A stretch of DNA of 64,000 bases from NCBI GenBank assembly GCA_023419605.1, contig JAEZXR010000045.1, forward strand, positions 62,001 through 126,000. The letters run 5' to 3'. The translations under genes and the position numbers were made by a program. Below are positions 17,270-26,386 of the stretch, one piece after another. The stretch comes from Bacillota bacterium. GTDB taxonomy: Bacteria; Bacillota; Clostridia; Acetivibrionales; JAEZXR01. The notes under the pieces are model-generated. The model was not told where the DNA came from. It saw nothing but the letters and a program-made list of their open reading frames with translations, and searched no databases. How positions within the stretch are numbered: position 1 is the stretch's first letter; every line of letters begins with the position of its first letter.

Positions 17270-18853
17270 TTAGTCCCAATCATCAGACAGCCAGTTCCGC
17301 AGCAGCTGAGCAACAGCATCAGGCTTCTGTTTGACAAATTTATCGATCTGCTTCTTAACTTCAGACCTGTCCTCCAGTTGGATCTCAGGCAGCTCAGGCT
17401 CAGGCTCCGGAATATTGAATCTAGGTCCATCAGCAGCCGCAACCTGTTCGAAAGCAGGCGCTATTTCCTTATTGACACGGGCTCTTCGTGGAATTAAGGC
17501 AATGAGGATACCCAGTGCAAGAATCAGGAGAAGAGCAAAGAGTCCATAACTTTCTACAGCCTTCATAATGTTATCTGACATTTTAGGCTGTATAACCTCT
17601 TCTGGTATTGTCTTAAGCGTTGTAACAGATATGTTTTTAACTGGAATTCCAGTTGCAGAACTCGCGATTTGCTTTACAGTTTGAAGAAACTCCGGTGTGA
17701 GGCCGGTATCGTCCTTCACCTTGTTTCCGTAAAGAAGGGTTATAGCACCCGTGGTCTGGTCTGACAGGACAGTTCCGAGGGCTTTTTCCTCTTCCTTTTG
17801 GACCTTTGAATAATCATAGTTCTCCGTTTTGTCGGATTTTGTATAATTTCCATTTCCATTGGTACCAAACTGATAGGTAGGAGAATTTGCATTTCCCGGA
17901 TTTGAGTCCATTCCGGGTGCCCCTGCGGTAGTTCCATTCACAAGGTTTTCCTTGGTTTCCTGTTTGCTGATAAGGGCTCCACTATCCATGCCCTGGGGTT
18001 TAACCAAATCATTGGATGTAGTTTTAAGTTTATTGAAATCAAGCACAGGATTTACAACTACGCGGAGGTCCTCGAAGTTTTGGAACTGACCGTTAAACAT
18101 ATCTCTGATGTTTTTCTCCAGTTCCTTTTTCTTTTTAAGCGTCATTTCGTATTGTGTCGTTGAGCTTCCATCGGTGGATGCGGCATCGGGCGAAAGTACA
18201 TTCCCCTTATTATCCACTACGGTTACATCCTTGGGATTCAAATTCTCAACACTACTGGCCACCATTTTAATAATTCCGTCTACCTGCTTGGGTGTCAACT
18301 CTTCTTTGGCTTTAACAGCTACATTTGCTGTGGCCTTTTTCTGCTCGCTGCCTGTTATGAACAAGGATTGTTCCGGCATAGCCAGGGTAACATCCGCCTG
18401 TTCGACATTATCCAGCATTTTGAGCTTGGAGCTAAGACTTTTTGCCTTATATTCTTCCCAAAGCTTCTTCTTGTCACTTTCCGTAGTATTGATCTTTATT
18501 TTATTAAAAGCATCATCAAAGGTCATTCCGGTAGACTTCGGATAACCCGATTGTACTAATGCCGCCTGTGCTTTATTATTGTCCTTTGAATCGATAGAGA
18601 TACCCGTTCTGTCATCGGATATTTTATAAGAAAGTTTTTTGTCATCAAGAATTTTAGCCATCTCACCGACTTCTTTCGTATCGGCATTGCTAATCAATGG
18701 GACATAATTGGTTTTAGTTACCAATAATATGCTTGCGGTAATAGCAACAAGCAAAACAGCAGAAATGATATAAATTCTATATTTTTGCGATTTTTCCAGG
18801 CCACCCCAAAACCCTGAAAGTTTTTGCTGTAACCCTGTAAATACTTCCGGCAC
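17270..18853 (-). CDS. fliF: FliF, flagellar MS-ring protein
   Basis: Forms the membrane ring that nucleates the basal body. The 527 residues have transmembrane helices at about 26-45 and 435-455. Between them are YscJ/FliF ring-building domains (NYVPLISNADTKEVGEMAK; ADVTLAMPEQSLF; PKDVTVVDNKGNVLS) and a disordered Asn/Gly-rich insert (about 310-340). The acidic C-terminal tail ends DAVAQLLRNWLSDDWD, the FliG-binding segment. All standard landmarks are present. Confidence 0.97.
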   Translation of the reverse strand: MPEVFTGLQQKLSGFWGGLEKSQKYRIYIISAVLLVAITASILLVTKTNYVPLISNADTKEVGEMAKILDDKKLSYKISDDRTGISIDSKDNNKAQAALVQSGYPKSTGMTFDDAFNKIKINTTESDKKKLWEEYKAKSLSSKLKMLDNVEQADVTLAMPEQSLFITGSEQKKATANVAVKAKEELTPKQVDGIIKMVASSVENLNPKDVTVVDNKGNVLSPDAASTDGSSTTQYEMTLKKKKELEKNIRDMFNGQFQNFEDLRVVVNPVLDFNKLKTTSNDLVKPQGMDSGALISKQETKENLVNGTTAGAPGMDSNPGNANSPTYQFGTNGNGNYTKSDKTENYDYSKVQKEEEKALGTVLSDQTTGAITLLYGNKVKDDTGLTPEFLQTVKQIASSATGIPVKNISVTTLKTIPEEVIQPKMSDNIMKAVESYGLFALLLILALGILIALIPRRARVNKEIAPAFEQVAAADGPRFNIPEPEPELPEIQLEDRSEVKKQIDKFVKQKPDAVAQLLRNWLSDDWD

Positions 18854-18936
18854 GTCAACACCACCCTCACAACATTTTTATCTTCTGTAACGTAAAATTG
18901 AAACATCTTATAGCAATTTACTACATCGTTCTGTTT

Positions 18937-19251
18937 TTATATTTGCATTCTCATGATCTCGCTATATGCGTCCATGATCTTGTTTCTGATTTGCATGGTA
19001 AATTGCAGTGCAATATCCGCTTTTTCGGCGGCTATCGTTACCTGATGTATGTTGTCGGTTCTTCCAGCTGCGAATTCCTTTCCCAACTGTTCCGAATCGA
19101 GTTGAAGCTGGTTTACCTGGTCCAGTGCATTGTTCAGATATTGTGCAAAGGTGACCTTATTTTCATCACTTTTTCCCGTTTGAGTTCTTTCATTGCCGAG
19201 CAATCCAACACTGCCAAGTCCGTATGTATTCGTTAAATTATTTACCGCCAT
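18937..19251 (-). CDS. fliE: FliE, rod/MS-ring junction protein
   Basis: Joins the MS-ring to the rod and is the first rod substrate exported. The 104-residue protein has TFAQYLNNALDQVNQLQLDS and the conserved C-terminal helix ADIALQFTMQIRNKIMDAYSEIMRMQI-type end (shown in part). Size is typical. It lies between flgC and fliF, the fixed order of this operon type. Confidence 0.95.
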   Translation of the reverse strand: MAVNNLTNTYGLGSVGLLGNERTQTGKSDENKVTFAQYLNNALDQVNQLQLDSEQLGKEFAAGRTDNIHQVTIAAEKADIALQFTMQIRNKIMDAYSEIMRMQI

Positions 19252-19276
19252 AACTACCTCCTACGACTGACGTCTC

Positions 19277-19720
19277 TTATCTTCCAATTTCCAAAGCCTT
19301 CATCGCCATGCTCTTTGTACTGTTAATGGATGTTACATTTGCCTCATAAGCACGAGTCGCCGAAATCATATTGACCATTTCCGTTATGACATCGACATTC
19401 GGCATCTCCACATACCCTGTTTGATCCGCATCCGGATGGCCCGGATCATAAACTTTCTTGAAAGGTGCCGCATCCTCTGTGATCTTCGCTACCCGAACAC
19501 CCGAGCCTGTCAACCTTTCCTTGCTGCTTTGATTCAGATATTCTGAAAAGGGAACGGAAGAAGATCTTTCTTCAAACAAAACAACTTTTCTCCTGTATGG
19601 AGTCCCATTTTCCGTTCTTGTAGTATTGGCATTTGCTATATTCTGCGATATTGTATCCATTCTCAGCCTTTGTGCTGATAATGCGGATGCACCTATGTCA
19701 AGAGCGCTTAAGTAACCCAT
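19277..19720 (-). CDS. flgC: FlgC, proximal rod protein
   Basis: Subunit of the proximal rod. The 147-residue product has the rod signature ISQNIANANTTRTENGTPYR near the N-terminus and the C-terminal helix EMVNMISATRAYEANVTSIN, both diagnostic for FlgC. It begins 2 nt after the flgB stop and is surely co-transcribed with it. Confidence 0.97.
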   Translation of the reverse strand: MGYLSALDIGASALSAQRLRMDTISQNIANANTTRTENGTPYRRKVVLFEERSSSVPFSEYLNQSSKERLTGSGVRVAKITEDAAPFKKVYDPGHPDADQTGYVEMPNVDVITEMVNMISATRAYEANVTSINSTKSMAMKALEIGR

Positions 19721-19722
19721 AA

Positions 19723-20136
19723 TTATTTTCTCCCTTCACTGATTACCGATTTTAATTTTCTAAACTCGCCATTCAGCTTTTGTGTTAACGTATTATATTG
19801 TATATAGTTCTTGGCCAATGACGCCATTTCATTTTCTATATCAACCGTATTACCGTCCAATCGGTTATTGAGCGCCTGATTGTCTTCCGTCACCCTTAAA
19901 GGTATCTTATCGATATTGGCCTTCCCGACGGGTATGTGCCTTTCGTTGGTAGTGAATCCCTTAATCCCTTTTTGGTCCATGGCACTATTAAGAAATTCTT
20001 CAAATTGTACTGTTTTGCGTTTATACTGTGGAGTGTCCACATTGGCCATGTTTTGTGAAATCACTTCATTTCTCAGCCATGTAGCATCCAGCGCTTTCTC
20101 CAGTACAGTACTTCGATTGAGTATCCTATCCAGCAC
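19723..20136 (-). CDS. flgB: FlgB, proximal rod protein
   Basis: First gene of the fla operon, encoding a proximal rod subunit. The 137 residues contain EVISQNMANVDTPQYKRKTV, the rod signature, and a C-terminal helix with MASLAKNYIQYNTLTQKLNG. The start is a GTG with AGGGGGAG 6-8 nt upstream. The upstream 325 nt hold the candidate control region described separately. Confidence 0.97.
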   Translation of the reverse strand: MLDRILNRSTVLEKALDATWLRNEVISQNMANVDTPQYKRKTVQFEEFLNSAMDQKGIKGFTTNERHIPVGKANIDKIPLRVTEDNQALNNRLDGNTVDIENEMASLAKNYIQYNTLTQKLNGEFRKLKSVISEGRK

Positions 20137-20383
20137 TTAAAACTCCCCCTAACAATTTAACACGTTAAATCATTTATTATAATTCGACAATTGCTTGCAG
20201 TTTCCTGCATAAAGTATCAGATTTTGTCTGTTAAATTTTAATAAAATTACATTTTTCCAGATTTTACACGTTAAATCTTAACATAAATTGTCTATAAATA
20301 CAACTAAATAATATGTATCAGAACCAATAGCGCCTTATACCTAAAAAGGGTATAGGACCTTACTACTATGTACCACATTTCTA
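20137..20383 (-). promoter_or_regulatory. Candidate fla operon control region with paired palindromes, Spo0A box and -10
   Basis: The gap ahead of flgB holds a 16-bp palindrome ATTTAACACGTTAAAT at 20155-20170 and a one-base variant ATTTTACACGTTAAAT at 20261-20276, start-to-start 106 bp. Between them, on the minus strand, a TATAAT lies at 20181-20176 and an exact TGTCGAA (Spo0A-box consensus) at 20189-20183. No good -35 precedes the TATAAT at 16-18 nt, which would fit an activator- or repressor-dependent promoter. If that -10 is used, the first palindrome covers the start site. The regulator is unknown. Confidence 0.5.
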
Positions 20384-20415
20384 CAAAAAAATAACCGGTA
20401 GTTTTTACCGGTTAT
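20384..20415 (-). terminator. Rho-independent terminator of topA
   Basis: Ten-bp stem ATAACCGGTA/TACCGGTTAT with a 5-nt loop, followed on the minus strand by seven Us. It separates topA from the fla operon transcript. Confidence 0.9.
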
Positions 20416-20461
20416 AAAATATTTCATATTTACAAATTTTTCGATCTTTTATGAAAGTTAA

Positions 20462-22537
20462 CTATTCCTTTACATAGTCACAGCTTTCACTGCTGCACTT
20501 AATCTGCGATTTTTTATTGGAATATTTCTGAAGCAGGTAGCTTCCGCATTTAGGGCAGGCTTCACCTGTCGGCTTATCCCAAGTCATGAAATCGCAGGTT
20601 GGATTGTTTTCACAGCCAAAATACTTCTTTCCTTTTCTTGTCTTTTTAACAAGCACCTTCCCGCCGCATTTCGGACAGTTAACTCCTGCTTCCTCCAGAA
20701 TAGGCCTTGCATTCCTGCACTCCGGGAATCCGGGACACGCCAGGAACTTTCCAAACCGTCCGTTTTTAATAACCATGTTTCTTCCACATTTTTCGCAGAG
20801 GATGTCCGTTACTTCATCAGGGATTTCTATATTGCCGATTTTACTTTCCGCTTCACTAAGGACTTCGGCAAATGGGCTATAGAACTCTTTCATGACTTCA
20901 ACCCATTTTTTATTCCCTTCCTCAACCTCATCCAGCTTGTTTTCCATTTGTGCCGTAAACTGAACATCTACAATATCTTTGAAATAGTTCTTCATAATAT
21001 CGGTTACAATTTTCCCCAATTCTGTCGGATATAAAACCTTCTTTTCCTTTTCAACATACCCTCTCGCCAGAATAGTGGTGATGGTAGGTGCATACGTACT
21101 CGGTCTTCCTATCCCCTTTTCCTCCAGGGCCTTCACCAAAGAAGCCTCTGTATACCGCTGCGGAGGCTGAGTGAAGTGCTGTTTCGGCTCTATCTTTTTC
21201 GGCTTTAACTCTTCCCCCTCCTGCAGTTCGGGAAGGTTGGATTCGGAGTCTTCGCCTTCTTCGTCTTTTCCCTCTATATAAAGGAACATAAATCCCGGGA
21301 ATTTTACCTTGGAGCCGGTAGCTCGGAAAAGGTGCTCTCCCACCCCAATGTCCACTGTCATGGTATCATATATGGCAGATGCCATCTGGCTGGCCATAAA
21401 CCGTTCCCATATAAGTTTATACAGTTTATATTGGTCATTGGTCAATGAGCCTCTGATGGAGTCCGGTGTCATGGAGATATGGGAGGGACGTATGGCTTCA
21501 TGCGCGTCCTGTGAAGCCGAACGATTCTTATAAACTCTCAGTTCCTCAGGAACATACTTTTCTCCGTAATTGTCCTTTATATACCCTTGCGCTTCCTGCT
21601 GCGCTTCCGTTGATATTCTTGTAGAATCGGTACGTATATAGGTTACCAACCCCACTGCACCGGTGCCCTTTATTTCAATCCCTTCGTACAACTGCTGCGC
21701 CACCATCATGGTCTTTTTGGTAGCAAACCCCATTTTCCTGGAAGCTTCCTGCTGCAATGTACTGGTTGTAAAAGGAGGTGCAGGAGATTTTCTCTTTTCG
21801 CTTTTCTTTATTTTCTGGATAATATACTTTTGATCTTCTATAGCTTTTAAAATTGCATCTACCTGTTCCTGGTTCTTTAACTCAACCTTTTCACCGGCTG
21901 TGCCGTAAAATTTCGCCTCAAAAGTCGCCGGTCCCTTTAATTTCATTAATTTTGCCGTTATGGACCAGTATTCTTCCGGTATGAAATTATCAATCTCCTC
22001 TTCCCGGTCACATACAAGCCGTGTCGCAACGGACTGCACCCTACCGGCGCTAAGCCCTTTTCGTACCTTTTTCCAGAGAATCGGACTTATTTTATAGCCT
22101 ACAATTCGATCCAGTACTCTTCTCGCCTGCTGTGCATCCACTAAATCCATGTCGATAGGCCTCGGTGCTTTTACTGCACTCTGAACAGCATTTTTAGTTA
22201 TTTCATTAAAAGTAATTCTGCATTTTGATGATTCATCAACATCAAGCAAATGCGCCAGATGCCACGATATTGCTTCCCCTTCGCGGTCAGGGTCTGTTGC
22301 CAGAAAAACCTTTTCTGCATTTTTTGCTTCCTTTTTCAGTTTTGAAAGAAGCTCACCCTTACCACGGATGGTTATATACTTGGGCTCAAAATCATGTTCT
22401 ACGTCCACACCGATCTGGCTTTTGGGCAAATCCCTAATATGACCTACAGAAGCTTCAATTTTATAGTTCTTTCCCAGGAAACGTCCTATGGTTTTTGCTT
22501 TTGCAGGTGACTCCACTATAACCAAGTAGTTAGCCAT
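20462..22537 (-). CDS. topA: DNA topoisomerase I
   Basis: Type IA topoisomerase relaxing negative supercoils. The 691 residues begin with a Toprim domain (VIVESPAKAKTIGRFLG; Mg-binding TDPDREGE at 81-88) and the central fold with catalytic Tyr300 in VTYIRTDSTRIS. At least two Cys4 zinc ribbons follow near the C-terminus (CEKCGR...CPGFPEC; CPKCGG...C; CPKCGS). Ends shortly before its own terminator. The topA-dprA neighbourhood is common in Firmicutes. Confidence 0.98.
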   Translation of the reverse strand: MANYLVIVESPAKAKTIGRFLGKNYKIEASVGHIRDLPKSQIGVDVEHDFEPKYITIRGKGELLSKLKKEAKNAEKVFLATDPDREGEAISWHLAHLLDVDESSKCRITFNEITKNAVQSAVKAPRPIDMDLVDAQQARRVLDRIVGYKISPILWKKVRKGLSAGRVQSVATRLVCDREEEIDNFIPEEYWSITAKLMKLKGPATFEAKFYGTAGEKVELKNQEQVDAILKAIEDQKYIIQKIKKSEKRKSPAPPFTTSTLQQEASRKMGFATKKTMMVAQQLYEGIEIKGTGAVGLVTYIRTDSTRISTEAQQEAQGYIKDNYGEKYVPEELRVYKNRSASQDAHEAIRPSHISMTPDSIRGSLTNDQYKLYKLIWERFMASQMASAIYDTMTVDIGVGEHLFRATGSKVKFPGFMFLYIEGKDEEGEDSESNLPELQEGEELKPKKIEPKQHFTQPPQRYTEASLVKALEEKGIGRPSTYAPTITTILARGYVEKEKKVLYPTELGKIVTDIMKNYFKDIVDVQFTAQMENKLDEVEEGNKKWVEVMKEFYSPFAEVLSEAESKIGNIEIPDEVTDILCEKCGRNMVIKNGRFGKFLACPGFPECRNARPILEEAGVNCPKCGGKVLVKKTRKGKKYFGCENNPTCDFMTWDKPTGEACPKCGSYLLQKYSNKKSQIKCSSESCDYVKE

Positions 22538-22641
22538 CTTGTTCCTCCGTATCTATCAAAGTTTAATAATTCCATCGTATTTACTGATTCTACCGTAACC
22601 CGTATATATCTATAGTATGGTTAATCGAATTTTATAATACA

Positions 22642-23757
22642 TTAATTTCTAAGTTTAAAAATTTTTCCTGGCAGTTGCTCAATTACACCTTGAAGTTCAA
22701 GCATTACCAGTATAGCACTTACATTTTGCATACTCAACCCACTTTTTTGTGCCAGTACATCAATGTGCAAGGGTTCCTGTTGAAGACATTCGGCGATGCT
22801 CTTCTCGTCTCCTTGTAAACTCTCCAGCATTGAATTCTGTTTTTTGCTTTCTTTTGTATAACCGCCACCATTATTATGATCGAAAATATCAAAAAAATTT
22901 AATTCTTCGATTATATCCTCCACATCCATCACCATTTTTGCCCCGTCTTTGATCAGCTTGTTGGTCCCCTTACTGGTAATGCTTGTTACATTTCCGGGAA
23001 CCGCAAACACTTCCCGTCCCTGTTCCAATGCAAAATTCGCAGTGATTAACGAGCCGCTTTTTTCATTGGCTTCTATGATGACGACTCCCCTGGAGATACC
23101 GCTGATAATTCGATTTCTTGCAGGGAAGTTCTGCGGTATGGGAGGAAAACCCGGCAAATACTCAGAGATCACAGCACCTGAAGCCATGATTTTCTCCATC
23201 AAGTCACCATTTTCAGGCGGATAAATAATATCCGGACCGCACCCGAGGACTGCCAATGTTCTTCCGCCTGCGTTTAAAGCTCCCCTATGCGCAAAAGAAT
23301 CGACGCCTCTGGCCATCCCGCTGATGACAGTAATCCCCCGCTTGGTAAGATCGTAGGCCAGACGTTCTGCAATTCCCAAGCCGTAGGAAGTTGCCTTCCT
23401 CGACCCTACAATAGCCACTACTTTTTCCTGTTTCAGTTTACCCCTTACATAGAGTGCCATGGGTGGGTCGTATATATTTTTCAAATAATCAGGATAATCC
23501 TCCTGTTCAATGGTTATTACCTTTATATGATGTCTATGAATGTTCTCCATGTGAAGGTTGCTATTTTCCCTCAGCTTTTCATCCATCAGCTTTTTTACGA
23601 TTCCATCCGTCATTCCAGGTACAGCATGCAGTTCTTTCTCAGTGGTCTTCCATAGGCCCTCCGGCGTACCGAATACTTCAAGAAGCTGGCTGCATCTTTT
23701 GGACCCCAATCCCGGTATTGAACTGAGCCATACCCAGTATTTCATGTTTTGCGGCAT
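22642..23757 (-). CDS. dprA: DNA processing protein DprA/Smf
   Basis: Loads RecA on incoming single-stranded DNA during transformation; also kept in non-competent species. The 371 residues contain an N-terminal helix-hairpin-helix/SAM-like part (SSIPGLGSKRCSQLLEVFG), the Rossmann-type DprA domain (VAIVGSRKATSYGLGIAE; ISGMARGVDSFAHRGAL; SRGVVIIEANEKSGSLITA) and a C-terminal winged-helix (about 315-365). The ATG at 23757 has AAGGAG 7 nt upstream. Confidence 0.96.
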   Translation of the reverse strand: MPQNMKYWVWLSSIPGLGSKRCSQLLEVFGTPEGLWKTTEKELHAVPGMTDGIVKKLMDEKLRENSNLHMENIHRHHIKVITIEQEDYPDYLKNIYDPPMALYVRGKLKQEKVVAIVGSRKATSYGLGIAERLAYDLTKRGITVISGMARGVDSFAHRGALNAGGRTLAVLGCGPDIIYPPENGDLMEKIMASGAVISEYLPGFPPIPQNFPARNRIISGISRGVVIIEANEKSGSLITANFALEQGREVFAVPGNVTSITSKGTNKLIKDGAKMVMDVEDIIEELNFFDIFDHNNGGGYTKESKKQNSMLESLQGDEKSIAECLQQEPLHIDVLAQKSGLSMQNVSAILVMLELQGVIEQLPGKIFKLRN

Positions 23758-23911
23758 ATCTGTACTCCTTTTTTACTAATCCTGGACTTTACAAAGGAAA
23801 CCCGACTGTCTAGGCTATTATACCAGCAAGATTCATAAATCACAATATATTTGTCAAAATAATTTCCAATATTTCTCTGCTATTTCAATGATTTATAAGT
23901 GAATTTGACTA

Positions 23912-23940
23912 TTGACTCACCATTTTCAAGCTGATACAAT
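23912..23940 (+). promoter_or_regulatory. Promoter of the FMN riboswitch-ribU unit
   Basis: TTGACT at 23912-23917 and TACAAT at 23935-23940 with a 17-nt spacer, a good vegetative promoter about 115 nt before the riboswitch. The rest of 23758-24054 is AT-rich with a small GGAGC/GCTCC hairpin and no gene. Confidence 0.7.
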
Positions 23941-24054
23941 AAGCTAGGAAATGGTGAAAATAACTTTCGCTGTAATTTATTGCACTCTGCATGAATAACA
24001 TGAGAGAGCCGTAAAAAGCAGGAGCAGTATTTTCGCTCCTTGACAACTGAATCA

Positions 24055-24178
24055 GCATCTTCAGGGACGGGTGAAATTCCCTACCGGCGGTAATGTGACC
24101 TATGTCATTAGCCCGCGAGCGCAAGCTGACCCGGTTTGATTCCGGGGCCGACAGTACAGTCTGGATGGAAGAAGATAT
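24055..24178 (+). ncRNA. FMN riboswitch (RFN element)
   Basis: Contains the near-invariant RFN blocks CAGGGACGGGTGAAATTCCC, TACCGGCGGTAA, AGCCCGCGAGCG, GATTCCGGGGCCGACAGT and CTGGATGGAAGAAGAT, with the closing P1 stem ATCTTC/GAAGAT. It binds FMN and represses downstream expression. Here it precedes a terminator and the riboflavin transporter gene ribU. Confidence 0.98.
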
Positions 24179-24198
24179 TTATGCTTAGTATATATGAT

Positions 24199-24232
24199 GT
24201 TCCCTGATGCTGTTTTTCAGGGAACTTTATTA
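24199..24232 (+). terminator. FMN riboswitch expression-platform terminator
   Basis: Stem GTTCCCTGA/TCAGGGAAC with a 9-nt loop followed by the U-rich tract ttattatttta, 21 nt after the RFN element and 20 nt before the ribU Shine-Dalgarno. This fits FMN-induced transcription termination. Confidence 0.85.
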
Positions 24233-24251
24233 TTTTATAGGAGGTTTTTGT

Positions 24252-24794
24252 ATGAAAACATCAACAAACAGAATGGTGAAGATCGGCATGCTGTCAGCAC
24301 TCTCGCTGGTGCTCATGCTATTGATTCGTTTCCCACTTATACCTGCGGCGCCCTATCTGGAATATGAACCGGCAGATATACCGATTATGATTGCAGGCTT
24401 TATGTTCGGCCCCCTTTACGGACTGATTGCAACGCTGGTTGTTTCTCTTGTCCAGGCTTTAACCGTAAGTGCCGGCGCAGGACCTGTCGGATTCATTATG
24501 CATGTGGTAGCAACCGGAGCCTTTGTGGTCACTGCCAGCAGCATCTACAAGAGAGTGCACACCCTGAAAGGAGCCATCATAGGCCTTGTAGCAGGAACTC
24601 TGGCAATGACGCTGATTATGATTCCTACCAACCTCATCATTCAGCCAAACTTTTATGGTGTACCGTATGATGCGGTAGTAGCGTTACTTCCCACAGCACT
24701 TATTCCCTTTAATATAATTAAAGCCGGCATTAACTCCATACTCACCATGCTGATCTACAAATCCTTGCGTAAGGTTTTTGACCGCATTCGCTAA
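24252..24794 (+). CDS. ribU: RibU, riboflavin ECF transporter S component
   Basis: Membrane substrate-binding subunit of an energy-coupling-factor transporter for riboflavin. The 180 residues form about six hydrophobic segments; the N-terminus holds MLSALSLVLMLLIRFPLIP and LEYEPADIPIMIAGFMFGPL, typical of RibU. The FMN riboswitch upstream makes riboflavin the expected substrate. No EcfA/EcfT genes are nearby, so it presumably shares a group II module. The ATG at 24252 has AGGAGG 7 nt upstream. Confidence 0.95.
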   Translation: MKTSTNRMVKIGMLSALSLVLMLLIRFPLIPAAPYLEYEPADIPIMIAGFMFGPLYGLIATLVVSLVQALTVSAGAGPVGFIMHVVATGAFVVTASSIYKRVHTLKGAIIGLVAGTLAMTLIMIPTNLIIQPNFYGVPYDAVVALLPTALIPFNIIKAGINSILTMLIYKSLRKVFDRIR

Positions 24795-24860
24795 CACTAT
24801 TTATAGGAACAAAATCGACATACCAGGAAATCTAAAAAGCATGATTCCCTGTGCAGATAC

Positions 24861-24915
24861 AAAAACCCGCTTCTTCCTTTTAATTGCAATAACGCAAGGA
24901 AGAAGCGGTTTTTTT
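24861..24915. terminator. Bidirectional terminator between ribU and azlD
   Basis: Long stem AAAACCCGCTTCTTCCTT against AAGGAAGAAGCGGTTTT with a 16-nt loop, flanked by an A-tract and a T-tract. It serves ribU on plus and azlD on minus. Confidence 0.9.
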
Positions 24916-24950
24916 ACTGCCTTCCTATCCGGAACCATGCCTCAGCTTTC

Positions 24951-25253
24951 CTACAAGAAGTTTATTGATAAAAAGGATGCAAGGATGGCTGCTGCTACAG
25001 GAAATACAAGCCCACCTCTGACCCATGCAAAGATAACGGCAAAAACAATTCCAAGTACGGCAGCTATGGGTTTTTCCGGAATCGACTTAAAGACACCGGG
25101 AAAAAGAAGTGCCCCGAGAGCTGTGAAAGGTATATACATAAGAAATCGCCTTACCACAGGCGGCATGGGCCGTTTCGAAAGCACCGACAGCGGCAGAAGC
25201 CTTGGAATATACGTAACAATCGTCATTCCTGCTATAACAAGCATGTAATTCAT
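24951..25253 (-). CDS. azlD: AzlD family branched-chain amino acid transport subunit
   Basis: Small membrane partner of AzlC. The 100 residues contain three to four hydrophobic segments and the family pattern VTYIPRLLPL followed by RRFLMYIPFTALGAL. AzlCD export branched-chain amino acids or their analogues in characterised cases (azlC mutants of B. subtilis resist 4-azaleucine). The start overlaps the azlC stop by 4 nt. Confidence 0.93.
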   Translation of the reverse strand: MNYMLVIAGMTIVTYIPRLLPLSVLSKRPMPPVVRRFLMYIPFTALGALLFPGVFKSIPEKPIAAVLGIVFAVIFAWVRGGLVFPVAAAILASFLSINFL

Positions 25254-25978
25254 ACACCGCTCTCCTCCCCTTTTCCTTCCTTATAAAACACAGCACCCGC
25301 CACTGCCGAAAGCGTCATGGCCGTAATTAAATTCCAACCCGAGGGCAGAATATTAACTATATTCAGAATCCAATTCAAACCTCCTGCACCGATCGCCAGC
25401 AGCAATACCGGTATGGATTTTTTCACTTCCGGTACCAGGATAGCTACAAACATGGCATAAAGAGCAATTCCCATACTCTGTTGAATGGATGAAGGTAAAA
25501 ATTCTCCTATGGCATAACCCAGTATCGTTCCCCCAACCCAAGCCAGATATGCCATGGCATTAAGCCCTAACACAAAGAAAGCGTTCAGCTCTTTCTTCCG
25601 GGTAGCCGCTACAGAGAAAGTTTCATCTGTAATTCCAAAAGCAATAATTGACAACAAACCCATTCTCTTTTCCTGCAGCTTTGCCGCCAGTGAAGCACTC
25701 ATTAGAGAGAGCCGGAGATTCAGCAGGAATGTTGCAAGGATAATCTCCGTTGCAGCGACCCCGGTTTGAATAAGATTGATGGCCATAAACTGGCTTGCGC
25801 CTGCATAAACCAGTACAGAGAACAAAGTGGTATGAATAAAGGAGGCTCCAACTCCTTTTGCCAATAAACCGAAAGCGATGGCCGAAGGTATATAGCCGAT
25901 TGCGATTGGAATTCCCGCGGAAAAGCCCTCTTTGACCCTCGCTCCCCCACGATTGACATGCTCAGTTGCACACTCCAT
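25250..25978 (-). CDS. azlC: AzlC family branched-chain amino acid permease
   Basis: Main subunit of the AzlCD exporter. The 242-residue protein has the family signature GYIPSAIAFGLLAKGVG and GASQFMAINLIQTG with about six to seven hydrophobic segments. I take the ATG at 25978, which has AAGGGGGG upstream. In-frame upstream starts (to 26083) would add a charged, unlikely extension. Substrate beyond branched-chain amino acids cannot be read from sequence. Confidence 0.93.
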   Translation of the reverse strand: MECATEHVNRGGARVKEGFSAGIPIAIGYIPSAIAFGLLAKGVGASFIHTTLFSVLVYAGASQFMAINLIQTGVAATEIILATFLLNLRLSLMSASLAAKLQEKRMGLLSIIAFGITDETFSVAATRKKELNAFFVLGLNAMAYLAWVGGTILGYAIGEFLPSSIQQSMGIALYAMFVAILVPEVKKSIPVLLLAIGAGGLNWILNIVNILPSGWNLITAMTLSAVAGAVFYKEGKGEESGV

Positions 25979-26064
25979 TTTGTTCCCCCCTTTGAGAAAT
26001 GATATCATATCTTCGTATTTTACACTATTTTCTCGCCTTTTGCCAAGTCTGAATAAAAATTCAC

Positions 26065-26094
26065 TTGCATAAAATAAGCCCACTGTGGTAGAAT
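26065..26094 (+). promoter_or_regulatory. Promoter of the tyrS T-box transcript
   Basis: TTGCAT at 26065-26070 and TAGAAT at 26089-26094 with an 18-nt spacer, placing the start a few bases before the T-box leader. Confidence 0.65.
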
Positions 26095-26114
26095 AAACAA
26101 AAATTAGATTTTTA

Positions 26115-26359
26115 AAAGTAATGAAGAACTACAGTAGCATCTCATGGTTACAAAGCAGAGAGCAGTTTGGCTGGTGAGAAAACTGCAGCACGTGGGAATG
26201 GCGAATTACAGTTCGGAACTGTTGTACTGAAAAAGAAACTAGGTACAGCCGGGTCAGACCGTTATATCTTTTGAGGCGCCTTGGTTTGATGTCACCAGGC
26301 GTAAAATAAGGTGGTACCGCGAGCTCATCGTCCTTATAGGGATGATAGGGCTTTTTTTA
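26115..26359 (+). ncRNA. T-box leader, tyrosine specifier (UAC)
   Basis: The conserved T-box sequence AAGGTGGTACCGCG is at 26308-26321. It is followed by a terminator hairpin (GCTCATCGTCC/GGGATGATAGGGC, then seven Ts) whose 5' arm can instead pair in the antiterminator. Stem I has an AGTA-type 5' side and the 3' side GAAT-TAC-A, putting a UAC (Tyr) specifier at 26207-26209. Uncharged tRNA-Tyr would favour read-through into tyrS. Confidence 0.95.
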
Positions 26360-26386
26360 TTGCTTTTAAGGCTTGCTTAAAATAGT

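Noticed and set aside
24778..25248. Plus-strand frame across azlD
   Set aside because: Antisense to the clear AzlD sequence and overlaps a terminator.
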